Source: an uncultured Clostridia bacterium (GTDB lineage Bacteria > Bacillota > Clostridia > TANB77 > CAG-465). From it: a stretch of DNA of 64,000 nt. Numbering within the stretch: position 1 is the stretch's first letter; every line of letters begins with the position of its first letter. Shown piece after piece: positions 60,281 through 64,000 of this stretch. The position numbers and the translations under genes were made by a program. The DNA lies in contig CALWOC010000002.1 in the NCBI GenBank assembly GCA_944383015.1, positions 186,001 through 250,000 of the forward strand. Direction: 5' to 3'. The notes under the pieces were generated by a model. The model was given only the letters and a program-made list of their open reading frames with translations, was not told where the DNA came from and made no database searches.

Positions 60281-63229
60281 ATGGTAAAAATCTTTAAAAA
60301 TGTAAAAAGACTTAAACTAAAAATTGCTAGTATTATTATGCTTTTAGTATTATTTACTCTAGAGTTTAGTCCATTTGCAGTTAAAGCGGCTCCTCAACAG
60401 TTACAATTCTATTGTCCAGGATCTATTTCTGTTGCAAGAGACGTAGCATATGGAAAAAATGTATGGTATAGTAGAGCTACATTAGGTGGAGAAGTTGCAT
60501 ATTGTGTTGACTATACTTGTACAGCACCAAGTGGTGTTATGACATTTAGAAAATACTTGTCAGATCAAGGTATGGCTGTATTGATTCATGGCTATCCAAA
60601 CTGTACACCAGAATCTATTGGATGCTTAAGTGAAGATGAAGCTTATATGGCTACACAAATGGCTTTATGGGAAGTATTAAATAGAACTGGTGAATCAAAT
60701 AAAGCAGGTATACCATTTAGAGTTGATAACATACAACCTTTAGCTGGAAAAGAAGACTTCTATAATAGAGCAGTTACTGCAGCAGCTAAATTAGTTGCAA
60801 TGGCTGAAGCTGATCCTTATACTTCTGTTCCAACAATGGTTATAGATAATGCAAATGTTAAATTAAACTATATAGATGGTGATGCTTTAATTGGACCATA
60901 TACAGTAAAAATTGAAGGAACAGATCCATCAACAATAAAATCAATTACAGCTTCATTAGTAAATGCTCCAGCTTCTGCTAGAGTAACAGATGTTAATGGT
61001 AATGATAAAACTTCGTTATCTAGTGGTGATTCTGTATATGTTAGAATGTCTACTTCTGAAGATAATGCTACATTTAATATTAAATTTAGAGCAGATGTAG
61101 ATAGAAAAGTTGGTGCAATTTACGAGAAAAAAGGTCAAACAGTTCAAGACTATGTAAGAATTGATACTGAACCTAATACAATGGAAAAGGAACTAACTAT
61201 TGAATGGGAAAAAATTACAACATTAGGAAAAATTGAACTTATTAAAGTTGACCAAGACGAAGAGCCTGTTGTTGGTGCAAAATTTGCATTAAAAGACTTT
61301 GAAGGAAATGTTCTTGGTGAAGTTGAAACTGGTACAGACGGTAAAGTAATGTTTTATAACGTTCCAGTTGGAGATTATATCTTAGAAGAAATATCTGCTC
61401 CAGAAGGATATGCAATTAAAGATAAATCTCAAAATGTAACAGTTGTTGGAGGAGAAACTACAACTGTAAAATTCATAAATGAAAGACTTACTGGTAAACT
61501 AGTGATCACTAAGGTAGACGATGCTAACAAACCACTAGCAAACGTAACTTTTGAAATATATGATGAAGAAGGATATGTAATGGATACAATTACAACTGAT
61601 GAAAATGGTAAAGCATCAAGTAAAAACTTGGATTATGGTACATATTACTTCAAAGAAATATCTGCTCCAGAAGGTTATATTATGGATGAAACATTGTATA
61701 GATTTAAATTAGACGAAGAAAATAGAACTTTCTATACAACTGTTACAAATGAAAGATATAAAGGTAGTCTATTAATAGTTAAAACTGATGAAGATAATAC
61801 TCCAATAAAAGGCGTAAAATTTAACATTCTAGACGAGAATAAAGAAATTATTACTACAATAGAAACTAATGATAAAGGTTTAGCAGGTGTTCAAAACTTA
61901 CCTCTTGGAACTTACTATTATCAAGAAATAGAGGCTCCAGATAATGTAATAATTGATAACGGAGTATATGAATTTAAATTAGAAACAAAAGACCAAATAG
62001 TTAGAAAAGATATTGTTAACGAAAAAGTTAAAGGATCATTAAAAATAACTAAAGTTGATGATGAGGACAAAGTTATTGCTGGAGTTAAATTTAATGTACT
62101 TGATGAAAATAAAAATGTCGTTGACGAAATCGTAACTAACGAAAATGGTATAGCTGTATCTAAAGAATTAACACCTGGAACATACTACTACAAAGAAGTA
62201 GAAGTACCAGATGGATATGTTTTAGATGGAGAAGAACATAAATTTGAAATAACAAATGATGTTACTTTAGTTGCTGTTGAAGTTGTAAATGAAAAAGCTA
62301 AAGGCTCACTTCAAATTACAAAATATGATAGCAACGGTTCTACATTAGCAGGAGTAGAATTTGATATATTAGATGAAAATAAGAATGTAGTAGATCATAT
62401 AGTAACTGACGAAAATGGTAAAGCAGAATCTAAAAAACTACCTCTTGGAACATACTACTATAAAGAAACAAAAGCTCCAGATAATGTAGTAATGGATGAA
62501 GCTGAACATCAATTTGTATTAAATGAAAATAATCAAGTAGTTCAAAAGACTGTTGTTAACGAAGTAAAACATGGTAAATTAAAAATCATTAAAGTTGATG
62601 AGAATAATGAACCACTTGCAGGTGTAACATTTGAAATACTTGATAAAGACATGAATGTAATAGACGAAATGGTAACTAACGAAGAAGGTATTGCTGAATC
62701 TATAGAACTTGAAAAAGGTACATATTACTATAGAGAAACAAAAGCTCCTGAAGGTATAAAAGTAGATAGCTCATTACATGAATTTACTATTGAAGAAGAT
62801 GGACAAAATGTAATTGAGAATGTTATAAACTACTATATTAAAGGACAATTAAAAATATATAAACTTATAGATGGAACTCAAACTCCACTAGCAGGTGCAG
62901 TATTTGAAATTACTGATGAAAATGGTGAAGTTGTAGATACAATAACTTCAGATGAAGAAGGTATTGCATTATCTGAAAAATTACCTTATGGAACATACTA
63001 CTTTAAAGAAATAGAAGCTCCAGATGGTTATATTAAAGATGAAAACACTTACCAATTTAAAGTTGAAAATGAAGATATAATTGAAACTGTTGTATACAAT
63101 ACAGAAGAAGAATTACCAGTAACTGGTGGATTAATAAGCTCAAATATGACAATAGTTTTAATGGTAGCATTAGTTAGTGTAGTAGGTTATGGACTAATTA
63201 GAGTTTTATCAGCAAAAAAAGAAAATTAA
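60281..63229 (+). CDS. Thioester/Cna-B repeat LPXTG adhesin
   Basis: A 982-residue wall-anchored protein. It has a signal peptide (IASIIMLLVLFTLEFSPFAV, cut near VKA-AP about 36), a thioester domain with Cys75 (EVAYCVDYTC) and Gln126 (YMATQMALWEV), and a beta linker. Seven Cna-B/SpaA repeats of about 89 residues follow (starting GKIELIKVDQ, GKLVITKVDD, GSLLIVKTDE, GSLKITKVDD, GSLQITKYDS, GKLKIIKVDE, GQLKIYKLID). It ends with the sorting signal LPVTG, a hydrophobic helix and AKKEN. The Cna-B repeats form Lys-Asn isopeptide-stabilised stalks, and the thioester can bond covalently to a surface. ATG 60281 follows AGGAGGGATG; the upstream frame has no ribosome site. Confidence 0.95.
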   Translation: MVKIFKNVKRLKLKIASIIMLLVLFTLEFSPFAVKAAPQQLQFYCPGSISVARDVAYGKNVWYSRATLGGEVAYCVDYTCTAPSGVMTFRKYLSDQGMAVLIHGYPNCTPESIGCLSEDEAYMATQMALWEVLNRTGESNKAGIPFRVDNIQPLAGKEDFYNRAVTAAAKLVAMAEADPYTSVPTMVIDNANVKLNYIDGDALIGPYTVKIEGTDPSTIKSITASLVNAPASARVTDVNGNDKTSLSSGDSVYVRMSTSEDNATFNIKFRADVDRKVGAIYEKKGQTVQDYVRIDTEPNTMEKELTIEWEKITTLGKIELIKVDQDEEPVVGAKFALKDFEGNVLGEVETGTDGKVMFYNVPVGDYILEEISAPEGYAIKDKSQNVTVVGGETTTVKFINERLTGKLVITKVDDANKPLANVTFEIYDEEGYVMDTITTDENGKASSKNLDYGTYYFKEISAPEGYIMDETLYRFKLDEENRTFYTTVTNERYKGSLLIVKTDEDNTPIKGVKFNILDENKEIITTIETNDKGLAGVQNLPLGTYYYQEIEAPDNVIIDNGVYEFKLETKDQIVRKDIVNEKVKGSLKITKVDDEDKVIAGVKFNVLDENKNVVDEIVTNENGIAVSKELTPGTYYYKEVEVPDGYVLDGEEHKFEITNDVTLVAVEVVNEKAKGSLQITKYDSNGSTLAGVEFDILDENKNVVDHIVTDENGKAESKKLPLGTYYYKETKAPDNVVMDEAEHQFVLNENNQVVQKTVVNEVKHGKLKIIKVDENNEPLAGVTFEILDKDMNVIDEMVTNEEGIAESIELEKGTYYYRETKAPEGIKVDSSLHEFTIEEDGQNVIENVINYYIKGQLKIYKLIDGTQTPLAGAVFEITDENGEVVDTITSDEEGIALSEKLPYGTYYFKEIEAPDGYIKDENTYQFKVENEDIIETVVYNTEEELPVTGGLISSNMTIVLMVALVSVVGYGLIRVLSAKKEN
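61226..63102 (+). repeat. Seven tandem Cna-B-encoding repeats
   Basis: Seven units of about 268 bp each encode G-[KS]-L-x-I-x-K-x-D ... LxGVxFxIxDE-x-G ... GTYYxKE-x-x-APxGY. Units 3-5 are most alike, pointing to recent duplication. The copy number may vary between strains. Confidence 0.88.
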
Positions 63230-63246
63230 TAAGTTACTAAAAATAT

Positions 63247-63283
63247 TAGAGAATAGCTCTTAAAGCTATTCTCTATTTTTTTG
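63247..63283 (+). terminator. Terminator of the adhesin gene
   Basis: TAGAGAATAGCT and AGCTATTCTCTA form a long stem around CTTAA, followed by seven T. Confidence 0.88.
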
Positions 63284-63329
63284 TTTATATATTATTGGTA
63301 AATAATGGAATAATTGTAAACAAAAGATA

Positions 63330-63358
63330 TTGAATTTACATAATAAGTGTGATATAAT
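63330..63358 (+). promoter_or_regulatory. Promoter of the 63394 gene
   Basis: TTGAAT, a 17-base spacer and TATAAT lie 36 bases before the start codon. Confidence 0.75.
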
Positions 63359-63393
63359 ATTTGCGTAAAATAATTTAAGAAGGAGGAATGATT

Positions 63394-64000
63394 ATGGAAT
63401 CCAAGAGAAAAATTAATATTGTAAGTAAAGTGAAAAGAGCATATAGAACTTTTATGTATAAGGAGGAGAAAGTAAAAGAGCTTGAAGAAATAGATAAATT
63501 ACCATTTAAGGAAAGGTGGAAAATTAATGGCTGGAAGTATATATATGTCTTTATCGCTATTATTTTAATTTGTATATTTGGGTATATAAATGCTAAAAAT
63601 GAAATGGAAAATAATAAACTTCCACAGGGAGCTGATTATTTAGAAGAAAAATTGGAAGGTGATATTAGTACGATTCAATCAGATGAACTTACTAAGTATA
63701 TGATTGATGACTTGAATGGTATATATCTAAAGATAGCTATGACTAAAATAGGAGAAAATGTTGCATATTCTCTTACCTATAGATATGATGTAATACCTAC
63801 AGGAGAAATGGCAACTTCAGAACATTTTTCGTCAGGAAGCATGGCAGCAATTTTATTAAATGGTTATCCTAATAAATCATATGAACAAATGGGATTAAAA
63901 AGTGATGAGGAGGCATATTATGCTACACAGCTGGCTGTATATGAATTTGTATCTAGGATGCAATATGAAGATATTTCTAATGGAGAATTTTCAATTGATA
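63394..64000 (+). CDS. Membrane-anchored thioester-domain-like protein lacking the Cys, 3' end outside the window
   Basis: The frame is open to the window end (202 residues). A basic start of 47 residues precedes a membrane helix (YIYVFIAIILICIFGYI, about 49-65), so it is anchored at the N-terminus instead of carrying a cleavable signal. The outer part aligns with the thioester domain of the adhesin upstream: NVAYSLTYRYDV with EVAYCVDYTC, and EEAYYATQLAVYEF with EDEAYMATQMALWEV. The Gln (179) is kept but the Cys position is Ser126, so no thioester can form. AGAAGGAGGA precedes the ATG. The C-terminal part is unknown. Confidence 0.8.
   Translation, partial: MESKRKINIVSKVKRAYRTFMYKEEKVKELEEIDKLPFKERWKINGWKYIYVFIAIILICIFGYINAKNEMENNKLPQGADYLEEKLEGDISTIQSDELTKYMIDDLNGIYLKIAMTKIGENVAYSLTYRYDVIPTGEMATSEHFSSGSMAAILLNGYPNKSYEQMGLKSDEEAYYATQLAVYEFVSRMQYEDISNGEFSID

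Noticed and set aside
61226..63102. CRISPR array
   Set aside because: The tandem repeats are about 268-bp coding units of Cna-B domains, not short repeats with spacers; no CRISPR-like repeats were seen elsewhere.
1..64000. tRNA or rRNA genes
   Set aside because: No cloverleaf with a GGTTCRANYCC-type T arm or rRNA-like conserved block was noticed in the gaps; a tRNAscan run would settle it.

Overview
The window is very AT-rich and gene-dense, and almost every gene is on the + strand. It comes from a Gram-positive, endospore-forming anaerobe, best read as a member of Clostridia, probably an uncultured gut-type lineage. The reasons are a spoIID-spoIIQ-spoIIID-mbl sporulation cluster, a Gram-positive PolC polymerase, sortase-anchored thioester/Cna-B adhesins, a CIRCE-like operator on hsp20, and a trimeric [FeFe] hydrogenase (HydABC type). 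No tRNA, rRNA or CRISPR array was seen.

Region 1 (1 to about 19,355) looks like the right-hand part of an integrative element. It carries the 3' end of a sortase gene, a membrane protein, and a thioester/Cna-B surface protein that ends exactly at LPKTGC. Next is an enlarged Type III restriction-modification operon: SNF2-type helicase, two related DUF4391-like proteins, Mod, Res and a 58-residue protein. A reverse-strand GAF-like gene follows, then a Tn916-like control module (sigma-like gene with an internal terminator, HTH gene, structured leader RNA, two tiny genes), and finally two tandem large serine recombinases. The element ends inside a D-alanyl-D-alanine carboxypeptidase gene. Only the C-terminal part of that gene, with its KTG box, lies at 19,356-20,144. 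Three promoters in the element share the extended -35 sequence AAAARGGGATTGACTT with an 18-base spacer.

Region 2 (20.2-24.6 kb) is an ECF sigma factor, a membrane anti-sigma-like protein, and a MacB/FtsX-type ABC exporter with two permeases, consistent with an envelope-stress or peptide-resistance unit.

Region 3 (24.8-41.3 kb) is a 15-gene Tad/type-IV-pilus-like locus and the best candidate for a poorly described system. It has a CpaB-like SAF protein, two degenerate CpaE/MinD-like proteins, a divergent CpaF/TadA ATPase, a single protein that appears to combine TadB and TadC, and seven pilin-like membrane proteins in repeated small/large cassettes, one with a LamG lectin-like domain. It ends with an SLH-like membrane protein and a 922-residue secreted protein. 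No prepilin peptidase is present and the pilin-like proteins show no obvious cleavage motif.

Region 4 (41.5-44.8 kb) is the sporulation/cell-shape cluster. Region 5 (44.8-53.0 kb) holds a frameshifted unknown gene, polC, a short hpf, two exported cell-wall hydrolases sharing an N-terminal module, and hsp20. Region 6 (53.0-55.8 kb) is an ABC-2 exporter behind a structured leader with a very strong terminator. Region 7 (55.9-60.0 kb) is the HydC-HydB-HydA bifurcating hydrogenase operon. Region 8 (60.2-64.0 kb) has a seven-repeat thioester/Cna-B LPXTG adhesin, followed by the start of a membrane-anchored relative in which the thioester cysteine position is serine.
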